Below, piece after piece: positions 23,598-32,489 of a DNA stretch of 64,000 nucleotides. The notes beneath the pieces were generated by a model. The model worked only from the letters and a program-made list of their open reading frames with translations, was not told the DNA's origin and made no database searches. Both the position numbers and the translations under genes were made by a program. Origin of the DNA: Verrucomicrobiaceae bacterium (GTDB lineage: Bacteria > Verrucomicrobiota > Verrucomicrobiia > Verrucomicrobiales > Verrucomicrobiaceae); NCBI GenBank assembly GCA_015075365.1, contig JABTUN010000001.1:1674001-1738000 (forward strand), in the 5' to 3' direction. Numbering within the stretch: position 1 is the first letter of the stretch; every line of letters starts with the position of its first letter.

Positions 23598-24160
23598 TCA
23601 CCGCAGGCTGTCGTCGGCCCTCACCTGTTCGGCGAGCTGGCGGAGGGCCTCCAGCATGGCTTCCTGGGCTCCGGGTTTGCGTTTGGCACGAAGGCTGGCG
23701 ACGCAATTCCCCTCTCGATGCGTGAGCTGGATGAGCTGGCTGGTGCGTGTCTTGGGTCGGGATGACGACGTGGAGCCCTGGGTGGTGCGGAAGCTGGCGA
23801 TGCGCTCGCGGATGCGGCCCACGCTCTCCCCTGCCACGGCGGCGGTGACGAGCTGTTCCTGAAACTGCGAGTCCCCCACCTGCGCGATGCGCTGGGCCAT
23901 TTCGTAGCCGATGCCGGGTGTGCTGCGCAGCTCCTCCTGAAGGCGGGCGGGCAGCTCCAGCACGCGGAGCATGCCGGACATCCATTGCTCGCTCTTCCCT
24001 ATCTGCCGGGCGAGTTCGCGCTGGGACGCGGCGGCACCGGAGCTGAGCAGACTGTGAAGCGTCTCCGCCAGCTCGACGGCGGGGATGTTTTCCCGCTTGA
24101 TGTTGGAGATGAGACTTTTGAAGCGGCGGGTGATCTGATCATCCGGCTCGGTGAAATCAA
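23598..24160 (-). pseudogene. 5'-truncated ParB/KorB-like partition protein
   Basis: Reading the minus strand from 24160 gives an uninterrupted ParB-like chain lacking its N-terminus. It includes an IKRENIPAVELAETL segment, the helix-turn-helix ASQRELARQIGKSEQWMSG, then LRSTPGIGYEMAQRIAQVGD and a C-terminal tail ending VRADDSLR. The ParB nuclease or box II part is missing; sequence homology begins within the stop codon of the fumarase gene. The first in-frame ATG is only internal (23981), so the protein is probably not functional. It is likely a relic of a plasmid or integrated element that brought the neighbouring defence genes. Confidence 0.72.
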
Positions 24161-24173
24161 TGCTTCACCGAGC
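24146..24173. repeat. Perfect inverted repeat over the fumarase stop codon
   Basis: GCTCGGTGAA (24146-24155) and TTCACCGAGC (24164-24173) are exact reverse complements separated by eight bases that contain the fumarase TGA. The partition-protein relic begins at this point. It may be a terminator-like hairpin or the attachment site of the former element, since integrations often target gene 3' ends. Confidence 0.5.
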
Positions 24174-25797
24174 ACCCCGGCCCGACGCTTTGGAAGAAGT
24201 CGTTCCCCTTGTCATCAATGAGGATGAAGGCTGGGAAGTCCTCCACTTCGATCTTCCAGATGGCCTCCATGCCGAGTTCGGGGAACTCGACGACTTCGAC
24301 CTTCTTGATGTTTTCCTTCGCCAGGATCGCGGCGGGGCCGCCGATGCTGCCGAGGTAGAAGCCGCCGTGCTTCTTGCACGCGTCGGTGACCTGCTGGCCG
24401 CGGTTTCCTTTGGCGATCATGATCATGCTGCCGCCGTGGCTTTGGAAGAGATCGACGTAGCTGTCCATGCGGCCGGCGGTGGTGGGGCCGAAGCTGCCGC
24501 TGGGCATGCCGGCGGGTGTTTTGGCGGGGCCGGCGTAATAGACGGGGTGGTTCTTGAAGTAATCCGGCAACGGCTTGCCGGCATCGAGCATCTCCTTCAG
24601 CTTCGCGTGCGCGATGTCGCGGGCGACGATGATGGGGCCGTTGATGAGGAGGCGCGTGGTGGTGGGATACTTGCTCAGCTCGGCGCGGATCTCGGCCATG
24701 GGGCGGTTCGTGTCGATGCGCACGGCGTTGGTGTCTTTGCGGTGGCGCAGCTCCTCGGGGATGTATTGCAGCGGGTTCGTCTCGAGTTTTTCGATAAAGA
24801 CGCCGTCACGCGTGATCTTGCCCTTCGCCTGGCGGTCGGCGGAGCACGAAACGCCGATGCCGATGGGCAGGGACGCGCCGTGGCGCGGCAGGCGGATGAT
24901 GCGCACGTCGAGCGCGAAGTATTTCCCGCCAAACTGCGCGCCGATGCCGCACTCGCGAGCGGCCTGGAGCATCTGCGCCTCCAGCTCGACATCGCGGAAG
25001 GCGCGACCGTGCTCGTTGCCGGTGGTGGGCAGGTTGTCGTAATACTTCGTGGAGGCGAGTTTGACGTGTTTCATCGTCGATTCGGCCGAGGTGCCGCCGA
25101 TGACGAAGGTGAGGTGGTAAGGCGGGCACGCGGCGGTGCCGAGCGTGACCATTTTGTCGGTCAAAAACTTCACGATGCTCTTCGGATTGAGCACGGCGCG
25201 GGTTTCCTGATACAGGAAGGCCTTGTTCGCCGAGCCGCCGCCTTTGGCAATGAAGAGGAACTTATAAGCGTCGCCATCCGTGGCATACAAATCGAGCTGC
25301 GCGGGCAGGTTGGTGCCGGTGTTCTTCTCGTCGAACATGTTCAGCGCGGCGTTTTGCGAGTAGCGCAGGTTGTTCTCCGTGTAAGCGAGATAGACGCCCT
25401 TCGACAGCGCGGCCTCGTCACCGCCGCCGGTCCAGACTTGCTGGCCTTTTTTGCCCATGATGATGGCCGTGCCGGTGTCCTGGCAGAAGGGCAGCAGGCC
25501 CGCGGAGGCCACGTCGGCATTCTTGAGCATCGTCAGCGCCACCATGCGGTCGTTTTCGCTCGCTTCCGGGTCATCGAGGATGGCTGCGACCTGCTTCAGG
25601 TGTTTCGGGCGCAGGAAGAAATTGATGTCATGAAACGCCTGGTTCGCCAGCAGCGTGAGCGCCTCGGGATCGACGACGAGCATCTCCTTATCGCCGAGTT
25701 TTTCGACGCGGACATGATCCTTTGTCAGCAGGCGGTATTCGGTGTCGTCGGTGCCGAGTTCGAGCAGGGGTTGGTAATGGAAAGCAGGGGTTGGCAT
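24157..25797 (-). CDS. fumA: Fumarate hydratase, class I (4Fe-4S)
   Basis: 546 aa, the length of single-chain class I fumarases. Interconverts fumarate and malate in the citric acid cycle; cytoplasmic and oxygen-sensitive. Iron-sulfur ligand candidates lie in [32 protein letters not shown] and [22 protein letters not shown] is also conserved. The C-terminal beta domain has [20 protein letters not shown] and ends PGCSVKH. The gene stands alone on the minus strand; its 3' end meets the partition-protein relic of the mobile island. The alternative class II enzyme is unrelated in sequence. Confidence 0.95.
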   Translation of the reverse strand: MPTPAFHYQPLLELGTDDTEYRLLTKDHVRVEKLGDKEMLVVDPEALTLLANQAFHDINFFLRPKHLKQVAAILDDPEASENDRMVALTMLKNADVASAGLLPFCQDTGTAIIMGKKGQQVWTGGGDEAALSKGVYLAYTENNLRYSQNAALNMFDEKNTGTNLPAQLDLYATDGDAYKFLFIAKGGGSANKAFLYQETRAVLNPKSIVKFLTDKMVTLGTAACPPYHLTFVIGGTSAESTMKHVKLASTKYYDNLPTTGNEHGRAFRDVELEAQMLQAARECGIGAQFGGKYFALDVRIIRLPRHGASLPIGIGVSCSADRQAKGKITRDGVFIEKLETNPLQYIPEELRHRKDTNAVRIDTNRPMAEIRAELSKYPTTTRLLINGPIIVARDIAHAKLKEMLDAGKPLPDYFKNHPVYYAGPAKTPAGMPSGSFGPTTAGRMDSYVDLFQSHGGSMIMIAKGNRGQQVTDACKKHGGFYLGSIGGPAAILAKENIKKVEVVEFPELGMEAIWKIEVEDFPAFILIDDKGNDFFQSVGPGCSVKH

Positions 25798-25864
25798 GGC
25801 TCTGCTGAGCTAGCAGCGGTTTCGGAGCCCTGCAACGCCGCGGAGGGCTCCGCGGCGACCGAAT

Positions 25865-27340
25865 TCAAAACATCCCCCGCACGCGCCTCATCTCCGGCAG
25901 CAAGGCCTTCTTCCCGGACGCGTCGTAGTGATAGATCGCGTTCTCACCGGCTTTGAGGAGCACCTCCTGCGTGTCGTCGCCAATTTTGAACCAGGTGCCG
26001 ACACCGAGCGCCTGGGTGAACACGGCCTGCACGGACTGCGGGCTCATGTCGTCCTCGTGCAGGCTGGAACTGGCCGACGGATCGTCTGTGGCAAGGGCGT
26101 TGGCGTTTTCGTCCGCCGCCTCCGCCTGCGGGGCCGGGCCGCGCAGCGCCTGGTGGAAGTCGAGCACGGCGTACTGCACCGCGCTCTGCGCGGACGCGAT
26201 GCCCAGGAGGTTCCGCACGCGCTGGTGGGAGGAGTCGAGCGAGATGGAAGTGGTGCGCAGGGCGGCGAGGACCATGCCGGGGCGGTTGCCGCGCTTCGAG
26301 AACGGCTCCGTGCGGCCGTTGTAGGCATCAATCACGATGAGCACCTTCCGCGCGGCCTTGTCCTGCCGCAGCAGGCGCAAGGCGGTGACGATGCCCAGAT
26401 TGTCCGCCACGCCGCCGTCCATGAGATGCAGCCGCGGATGGCGCGGATCGCGGGCGCTCTTCAAGGTGGAGGGCGGGATGGCCACGGGGAAGGAGGCGCT
26501 CGCCTTCATCCCCACGGCGAGCGGCAGATCATACGGATCACCCAGCGCCCGGCTGCGCAGGGCGTGCTTGCAGCCGTTGACCGAGTACTCCGCGAGGATG
26601 TCCGGCGTGAAGGGAAAAATCGCCCCGTTTTCATACACCGTGGCATTGGCGACCCAATACGGCACGCGCGGCACGCCCCCGCCACGCGGTACAAAGACAT
26701 CCCGCAGCGTCAGCGAGCGTCCGCCGCGCCTTCCGAGCACCTGCTTGTCGAGGCGGCTTTCGAGGATGTCGCCGCGGTCGAGCTCGCCGAGCATCAGCGG
26801 ATTGAAAAACGAGCCGACGAGGGAGGACTGGTAGTTTTTCGACAGGGCCTCCCGCCAGCCGTCCTCACCGTTGATCCTCTCCGTCCGCGCGAACGAGAAA
26901 CCCGCCGCCGTCTCATCCTCCGGGTGCTGGCGGTGGTAATCGAGCAGGCGTGCCATGTAGGAGCCCGCCGCCATGCCGCCGCCGGAGACCGTGGAGAAGT
27001 AATCCACTTCCCGCAGCAGGTTCGAGCGCGCACCACCCACGCCTGTCACCGGCACGGACTCCAGCGCCGTGAGCACGCCCGCGGCGAAGTTCCCCGCACG
27101 CATGCCGCCTCCGGAGATCGCCACCGCCACGGCAATGTCACTGCGCTGTCCGGGCCGTCGCTGCACGCTCTCATACGCGTCCAGGTTCACCACAGGCTCC
27201 GCCGCAGGCCACGCGGCGCCGAGCTCGTTCTTCGAGTGGCGCGTGGCACAGGCACCGAGCAGCGCGCAGGCGGAAAACGACGCGAGAAGCCGCGTCTGCA
27301 ACGAGAACGTCCGGCGGAGGCGATGGGGTTGGTTCATCAT
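25865..27340 (-). CDS. Patatin-like phospholipase, lipoprotein
   Basis: 491 aa. A long N-terminal signal ends in a lipobox (ACALLGACATR), so the protein is probably lipid-anchored in the envelope. Patatin features: oxyanion loop AISGGGMRAGNFAAGVL near residue 75, the serine elbow STVSGGGMAAGSY (Ser near 118 lies in VSGGG, not a strict GxSxG), and the Asp of the dyad in LMDGGVADNLGI. It should hydrolyse lipid acyl esters. The final 100 residues (PQSVQAVFTQALGVGTWF onward) form a C-terminal extension of unknown role. Single gene. Confidence 0.85.
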   Translation of the reverse strand: MMNQPHRLRRTFSLQTRLLASFSACALLGACATRHSKNELGAAWPAAEPVVNLDAYESVQRRPGQRSDIAVAVAISGGGMRAGNFAAGVLTALESVPVTGVGGARSNLLREVDYFSTVSGGGMAAGSYMARLLDYHRQHPEDETAAGFSFARTERINGEDGWREALSKNYQSSLVGSFFNPLMLGELDRGDILESRLDKQVLGRRGGRSLTLRDVFVPRGGGVPRVPYWVANATVYENGAIFPFTPDILAEYSVNGCKHALRSRALGDPYDLPLAVGMKASASFPVAIPPSTLKSARDPRHPRLHLMDGGVADNLGIVTALRLLRQDKAARKVLIVIDAYNGRTEPFSKRGNRPGMVLAALRTTSISLDSSHQRVRNLLGIASAQSAVQYAVLDFHQALRGPAPQAEAADENANALATDDPSASSSLHEDDMSPQSVQAVFTQALGVGTWFKIGDDTQEVLLKAGENAIYHYDASGKKALLPEMRRVRGMF

Positions 27341-27424
27341 GGCAGCGAGCCTTCTGGTTCAACAGGCCCGCGTGTCATGCGGGGGAAAGCAGGGCTCTTC
27401 AAGCCGCATTTTGTCTGTGGAGAG

Positions 27425-28537
27425 TCACCGTCGCGGCGCCTCCACCGGAATCGGTGCTGTCGAAATCTCCGCCGCGATGCCGCGCAGGTGCTTGTCGAGG
27501 TACTTCTCGATACGCATGTCGAGCTCCGGGCTGCGAAAGCCGTGCCCGCCGTTGGTCATTTCGATGAGCAGTGATTCCACACCAGCTTTTTTGAGCGCCG
27601 CGTCGAGCTCCACGGCCTGCGCGTACGGCACCAGCGGGTCTTTGGTGCCGTGCGCGGTGAGGACCGGCGCGTCGCCTGCGGACACATGCGTCACAGGAGA
27701 GGCTTCCTTCGCCGCTTCCGGTTTGTCCTGCACGCGGCCGCCCAGCAGCAGCGCCTCGGGGTAATCCGGCGTCGTGCGGTCCACCGTGCTCTCCTGCGAG
27801 ACCATCGTGAGGAAATTCTCCGGGCCGAAGAAATTGATCACACAGGTGACCTTGCTGTCCTGGTCCGTGTGCTTGCCCAGCGTGCCTTCAAGTTCCTTCA
27901 CATCGCCGCTGGTGCCGAGAAAGGACACCAGGTGCCCGCCTGCGGAGGAGCCCCACACAGCGATTTTCGTCGCATCGAGGCCCAGTTCCTTCGCCTGCGC
28001 CTTGATCCAGCGGATCGCCGCCTTGCAGTCGTGGATCTGCGCCGGCCACCGCGCCTCGTTCGTGAGCCGGTAGCCCACCGAGACGCCCGCGTAGTGCCCG
28101 CTGCTCACGAAACGCCCCACGTTGCCGATGCCTCCGGATTTATCGCCCGCCTTCCACCCTCCGCCGTGGATGAACACGACCACCGGCAGCGCTTTGCCGC
28201 CCTGCCGCTCCTTCGGCAGATACAAGTCGAGCCGCTGGCGCGGGTTCTCCGTGTCCGCGTAGGGGATGTCCAGGCGCGCCTCGACATTCTCGGGCAGTCG
28301 GCGCTGGGGCGGGCTCTTGGTGTCCTGCCGCAGCCGCTGCGGCGCGGCCTCGTGCTCCTGCTTGGAGACAAAACCATCGCCATCGCGGTCCACGCGCTCC
28401 AAATTTCTCCGCGCGCCCTCCGGCAGCTCCTCCCGGCTGAGTTTGCCGTCGCCATTGCGATCCCAGATCCTGAAAAGGTCAGGCTGCTGCGCAAAAACGG
28501 GAACAAGGGCGGAGAAGAGGACGAGGAGGCGCTTCAT
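27425..28537 (-). CDS. Secreted esterase/lipase with N-terminal EF-hands
   Basis: 370 aa from the ATG at 28537 (MKRLLVLFSALVPVFAQ, signal peptide). Two EF-hand-like calcium loops follow: IWDRNGDGKLSREELPEG and RVDRDGDGFVSKQE. The rest is an alpha/beta-hydrolase of the HGGG (hormone-sensitive lipase/BD-FAE) type: VVVFIHGGGWKAGDKSG as oxyanion loop, GSSAGGHLVSF with the nucleophile Ser, acidic AHGTKDPLVPY and catalytic His in GGHGFRSPE. Likely a polysaccharide-linked esterase. Fusion with EF-hands is common in secreted proteins of planctomycetes and verrucomicrobia and suggests calcium-stabilised folding. Confidence 0.87.
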   Translation of the reverse strand: MKRLLVLFSALVPVFAQQPDLFRIWDRNGDGKLSREELPEGARRNLERVDRDGDGFVSKQEHEAAPQRLRQDTKSPPQRRLPENVEARLDIPYADTENPRQRLDLYLPKERQGGKALPVVVFIHGGGWKAGDKSGGIGNVGRFVSSGHYAGVSVGYRLTNEARWPAQIHDCKAAIRWIKAQAKELGLDATKIAVWGSSAGGHLVSFLGTSGDVKELEGTLGKHTDQDSKVTCVINFFGPENFLTMVSQESTVDRTTPDYPEALLLGGRVQDKPEAAKEASPVTHVSAGDAPVLTAHGTKDPLVPYAQAVELDAALKKAGVESLLIEMTNGGHGFRSPELDMRIEKYLDKHLRGIAAEISTAPIPVEAPRR

Positions 28538-28627
28538 GGGCCGGGTGGAACGGCCGCGGGCGGAGGAAGTTTCGCTAATGGCACGCACCTTGACCGCGTT
28601 GCAGGTTTCCCGCTACAATCACGCCGC

Positions 28628-30070
28628 ATGAAACCTCCTGCCCGCCTTCTCCTCGCCCTCAGCCTGCTCTGCGTCCACGCCGGCGCGCAGTCCCCGGAGC
28701 TGCGAACCTTCACCAACGCGCAGGGCAAGGCGATCCAGGCCCGGCTCGTCGGCATCAACGGCCCGAATGTGACGATCCAGATGGCCAACGGCCAGCAGTA
28801 CACCTTTGCCATTGCCACGCTTTCCAGCGCCGATCAGGAGTATCTCAAGACGGCCGCCGTCGCACCCAAACCGGCTGCCGGACCCGCGACCGGCGCGCTG
28901 AACGAAGCAGCCGGCCAGCCCCTTTTCAGTGACACGATGCTTTGGGAAAGCTCCGCGGAGGAGGTGGCGAAGCGGCTGAACCTCCCGCCAGAGTCCAAGA
29001 CCAAGACCTCCACCAGCTACCGCGCGTACACCAAGGACGATTACCAGTTGTTTGGCGCGCATCCCTATTCCGTGGCCATGTATGCCGAGAATGACAAGGT
29101 CACCGGCTTCTCGCTCGTCTATGCGAACAAGGGAGATCTTTTCAGCGCCAGCGGCGGGGGGGAGATGCACTTTGACCGCGACACACCACCGGCGAAGGCC
29201 GCTCAGATCGTCAAGACCGCCATGGACAAGGATGTCACCGCGATCGCCGCCACGCTCACCAAGGTGCTCGGCGAGCCGAAGAAGGAGCGCTTCGGCGAAA
29301 AGGCGGGACGCATGAACATGCAGCGCTGGGACTGGCGCGGCCATGCCATCCTGCTGGCGGAGGCGGAGGGCGAGTACGTCGGCGTGCAGATCGTCACCAC
29401 CGCCTTTGCCGACGCGGGCGGCAAGGTCGAGAGCGTCACGGACACCATCATCCGCTCACGCGCGCTGGCGAATGTGGAAAAGCGTGAAGGTGGCGATGTC
29501 GTCATCGGCGACATCCCCATGGTCGATCAAGGCCCGAAGGGCTACTGCGCCCCCGCCACGGCGGAGCGCGCCATGCGCTACCTCGGCATCCCGGCGGACA
29601 TGTACATCCTCGCAAACGCAGGCCAGACCGGCTTTGGCGGCGGCACCAACCCGGACATGATGCTCAACGGCATGGCCTCGCAGATCCGCAGCAAGCGCCG
29701 CTCCTTTGATTCCTGGCAGGGCGAGCTCAAGATCAAGGAGATCGCCAAGTACATCGACAAAGGCCTCCCCATCATGTGGACCCTGTGCAGCACGAAGAAC
29801 TTCAACGAGACTGCCAACAAGCGCACGCAGGAGCGCAAGAGCGTCACCAACTGGGCCGAGTGGAAGACCAAGGTCACCGAGGCCGCCGCGGCCAACAGCC
29901 TGCCCAAGGACAAGGACACGCGCCACATCGTCCTCATCATCGGCTACAACAAGGACACCAATGAAATGGCCTTCAGCGACAGTTGGGGCGAGGACTTCAA
30001 AGAACGCTGGATCACCCTCCAGGAAGCGGAGCAGGTCTCCGACGGGCGCTTTTACGCCATCGGGTTCTGA
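28628..30070 (+). CDS. Secreted SHD1-like/C39-like cysteine peptidase
   Basis: 480 aa from the ATG at 28628, with signal peptide (PPARLLLALSLLCVHAGAQ). Residues 23-75 resemble the SLA1 homology domain 1 often found in this phylum (RTFTNAQGKAIQARLVGI, VTIQMANGQQYTFAIATLSS). The C-terminal half is a C39-type peptidase: the catalytic Cys in PMVDQGPKGYCAPATAERAM, and His and Asn/Asp in TRHIVLIIGYNKDTNEMAFSD. Similar C39-like proteins often cleave leader peptides or have unknown extracellular targets. Its end overlaps the 3' end of the convergent cysteine desulfurase gene by 19 bp. Confidence 0.8.
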   Translation: MKPPARLLLALSLLCVHAGAQSPELRTFTNAQGKAIQARLVGINGPNVTIQMANGQQYTFAIATLSSADQEYLKTAAVAPKPAAGPATGALNEAAGQPLFSDTMLWESSAEEVAKRLNLPPESKTKTSTSYRAYTKDDYQLFGAHPYSVAMYAENDKVTGFSLVYANKGDLFSASGGGEMHFDRDTPPAKAAQIVKTAMDKDVTAIAATLTKVLGEPKKERFGEKAGRMNMQRWDWRGHAILLAEAEGEYVGVQIVTTAFADAGGKVESVTDTIIRSRALANVEKREGGDVVIGDIPMVDQGPKGYCAPATAERAMRYLGIPADMYILANAGQTGFGGGTNPDMMLNGMASQIRSKRRSFDSWQGELKIKEIAKYIDKGLPIMWTLCSTKNFNETANKRTQERKSVTNWAEWKTKVTEAAAANSLPKDKDTRHIVLIIGYNKDTNEMAFSDSWGEDFKERWITLQEAEQVSDGRFYAIGF

Positions 30071-31143
30071 TTTGCGCGCGCGTTGGCTTCCGCATCCAGC
30101 TCCGCACCCGCTTCTGCGAACGCCGACGCCAGTTCCAGCCATTCTTCCTTCGTCGTCTCCCACCCGCCGCTCACGCGTACGACGCGGCGCAGTTCCTCCG
30201 GCGTCGCGCCCAGCGCGGTGACCACGACGGACGATCCTTCCTTGCCGGAACTGCACGCGCTGCCTGTCGAGATGCTGAAACCACGACGCGAAAGCCGCGT
30301 GAGCCATTTCAAGTTCTCGTGACGCGGCATGACAAACAGCGAGGTGTTCCAAAGCCGCGGCACCTCCGCTGAAATGACGCGCAGGCCCGGAAAAACGGCA
30401 CGCAGCGCCGATTCGAGGGCGTTTCGGCCTGAATCATCACATGACGCGAGTTGGGGCGTGATCGTCTCCAACGCGGTCACCATCGCCTCGACGGCCGGGA
30501 AGTTCTCCGTGCCTGCGCGGCGGCCGTTTTCCTGCGGACCGCCGCGAATCAGCCTCATCTGCTCGTTTTCATCGCGCAGCACCAAAAAGCCCGCGCCCTT
30601 CGGCCCGCCGAATTTGTGCGCGCTGCCCGTGATGTAGTCACACGCGCCGAAATCCGCCGCCAGCTTGCCGATCCACTGCGTGGCGTCCGTGTGAAACGGG
30701 ATGCCTTTTTCGCGGCATCGCTCCGCCAGCTCGCGCCAGGGCAAAAGCTCGCCGCTTTCGTTGTTCGCGGCCATCACGGAGACGAGCGCCGCGTCAGGAA
30801 TGTCGCCGCGCGCGTCAAACTCGCGCATCTTCGTCCAATGCCGCGCCGCCTCCCGCACGCTCGGATGCTCGATGGTCGAGATCGCGGTCGGCTGGCCGGC
30901 GAAGGCGGAAAAGAGCATGTTGTTGGCCTCCGTGGCTCCGGAGGTGAAAACAATCCGCCCGGCATCGACACCGAGCAGATCACCCAGCCGTTCCCTCGCC
31001 GCCTCCAGCATCTGGCTGGCGATGCCCGCGTCGCGGTAAAGGCTCGAAGGATTGTGCCAGTGCTTTTCATTCGCACGCAGCCATGCATCGCGCGCCTGCG
31101 GCAGCAGCGGCGTGGTGGCGTTGAAGTCGAAGTAGCGGTTCAT
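30052..31143 (-). CDS. Cysteine desulfurase (NifS/IscS family)
   Basis: 363 aa. PLP-dependent enzyme that takes sulfur from cysteine. Signatures: MNRYFDFNATTPLLPQARDA at the start, IVFTSGATEANNMLFSAF, the PLP-lysine block YITGSAHKFGGPKGAGF, and the sulfur-accepting cysteine in the loop FSISTGSACSSGKEGSS. Length and motifs fit group I/II NifS-like enzymes. It is the last gene of an operon with lpxK, fdhD and a membrane-protein gene; FdhD is a sulfurtransferase that receives sulfur from a cysteine desulfurase, so a dedicated pair is plausible. Confidence 0.93.
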   Translation of the reverse strand: MNRYFDFNATTPLLPQARDAWLRANEKHWHNPSSLYRDAGIASQMLEAARERLGDLLGVDAGRIVFTSGATEANNMLFSAFAGQPTAISTIEHPSVREAARHWTKMREFDARGDIPDAALVSVMAANNESGELLPWRELAERCREKGIPFHTDATQWIGKLAADFGACDYITGSAHKFGGPKGAGFLVLRDENEQMRLIRGGPQENGRRAGTENFPAVEAMVTALETITPQLASCDDSGRNALESALRAVFPGLRVISAEVPRLWNTSLFVMPRHENLKWLTRLSRRGFSISTGSACSSGKEGSSVVVTALGATPEELRRVVRVSGGWETTKEEWLELASAFAEAGAELDAEANARANQNPMA

Positions 31144-31146
31144 GAG

Positions 31147-31575
31147 TCAGATGCGCCGATTCTGCGGCACAAACCGCGATGGCAGCGGGATGTGGACGAG
31201 CAGCAGCAGGATCGAGCCGCCGATGAAGGGCAGCCACGCGTCCGTCTCGCCGCGCGAGTTCAGGCCATTGACGAATCCCAGCACACCGATGCTCTCGCTG
31301 AGCGCGAAGACGATGATGTGACCCGTGATGTAAGCGCCCTGCCCTTGCGGCGTGTCGAGCGATAGCGTGCCTTTGCGAAACCCGCCCAGCATGAAGTGCC
31401 GCACGACGAACGACAGCGCGCAATTCACGCCTGCGACCAGCGCGAAGATGGACGAGAGCGATTCCTCCGACCGCGTGCCGTCCTGCACCGTGATGACAAA
31501 GGCCATCGTGACCAGACCGATGATGAGCGCGGCCCAGATGACGAAGACAGTGAATTGAACCGGCTGGAGTTTCAT
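31147..31575 (-). CDS. Hypothetical four-helix membrane protein
   Basis: 142 aa with four hydrophobic segments: FTVFVIWAALIIGLVTMAFV near the N-terminus, SIFALVAGVNCALSFVVRHF, ITGHIIVFALSESIGVLGFV and AWLPFIGGSILLLLVHIPL. No family recognised with confidence. The start overlaps the fdhD stop (ATGA) and its stop lies three bases before the cysteine desulfurase ATG, so it is firmly in the operon. No reason in sequence to link it to sulfur transfer. Confidence 0.75.
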   Translation of the reverse strand: MKLQPVQFTVFVIWAALIIGLVTMAFVITVQDGTRSEESLSSIFALVAGVNCALSFVVRHFMLGGFRKGTLSLDTPQGQGAYITGHIIVFALSESIGVLGFVNGLNSRGETDAWLPFIGGSILLLLVHIPLPSRFVPQNRRI

Positions 31576-32489
31576 AGCGTCCTCAATCGCCGCTCATGCG
31601 TGTAAACATTCATCGTCCCGCCGCGCAGGAAGCCGATGAGCGTCTGGCCGGCGTCGCACGCGAAGTCGATGGCGAGGCTGCTGGGGGCGGAAATGGCGGC
31701 GACGAGCGGCACGCCGGCGGCGAGGGCCTTCTGGATCATCTCGAAGGACACGCGGCCGCTCAGCAGCAGGATGTGGCGGTCCAGCGGCAGCAGGCCGTGC
31801 ATGAGCGCGTGGCCGAGGATCTTGTCGAGCGCGTTGTGGCGGCCCACGTCCTCGCGGGAGACGAGCAGGTGGCCATCGAGATCAAAGATGGCGCAGGCAT
31901 GCAGGCCGCCTGTCTTGGAAAACGTCTCCTGCGTGGCGCGCAGCTTGTCCGGCAGCGAGGCGATCAGTTCCGGCGACACGCTCCAATCCGCCGTGACGGG
32001 CGGAAACTGGCCGAAGACGCTCTCGATGCTCGTTTTGCCACACAAACCACAGCTCGACGCGCTTAAGACATGCCGCGTGAGCGAGTCCCAGTTCACCACC
32101 GCGCCGCCGAGCAGCACATCCACGACGTTGCCGTGCTTGTTGTTCACGCTCGGACATTGCGAGACCTCCAGGATGTCACGCGGATGCTTCACGACGCCCT
32201 CGCTCACGAGGAAACCGGCGGCGAGTTCCTCGTCGTGGCCCGGCGTGCGCATCACCACGGCCACGGCGCGGCCTTCGACGCGGATCTCGAGCGGTTCCTC
32301 CCGCGCGGCGATGTCCGCCACCTCGCGCGCCGTTCCGGCGGCGTCCACCTTCAGGACGCGCACAGGCAGGGCGGGCTGTCCCAGCCCGCCGCGAGCGTCC
32401 TCGGAGCTTTTTCGATCACCAGGAGCCTGCGGCGGCGCTTCGGGACGAAGCGCCCTACCTTTCGGGGCTGGATTCGGTGCGTCCATCAC
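31572..32489 (-). CDS. fdhD: Formate dehydrogenase accessory sulfurtransferase FdhD
   Basis: 305 aa. FdhD moves sulfur from a cysteine desulfurase to the molybdenum or tungsten cofactor of formate dehydrogenase. Conserved parts: RTPGHDEELAAGFLVSEGVV, the sulfur-carrying SSCGLCGKTSIESVF (CGLC, CxxC loop), GLHACAIFDL and REDVGRHNALDKILG. The N-terminal 50 residues are Pro/Arg-rich and unconserved; the start at 32489 is supported by a four-base overlap with lpxK. No formate dehydrogenase is in the window. Co-operonic nifS-type gene downstream fits the sulfur-transfer chain. Confidence 0.93.
   Translation of the reverse strand: MMDAPNPAPKGRALRPEAPPQAPGDRKSSEDARGGLGQPALPVRVLKVDAAGTAREVADIAAREEPLEIRVEGRAVAVVMRTPGHDEELAAGFLVSEGVVKHPRDILEVSQCPSVNNKHGNVVDVLLGGAVVNWDSLTRHVLSASSCGLCGKTSIESVFGQFPPVTADWSVSPELIASLPDKLRATQETFSKTGGLHACAIFDLDGHLLVSREDVGRHNALDKILGHALMHGLLPLDRHILLLSGRVSFEMIQKALAAGVPLVAAISAPSSLAIDFACDAGQTLIGFLRGGTMNVYTHERRLRTL

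Noticed and set aside
23598..23981. Independent 127-residue gene starting at 23981
   Set aside because: Homology to ParB-like proteins continues upstream in the same frame to the fumarase stop without an ATG, so the internal Met is not a real start.
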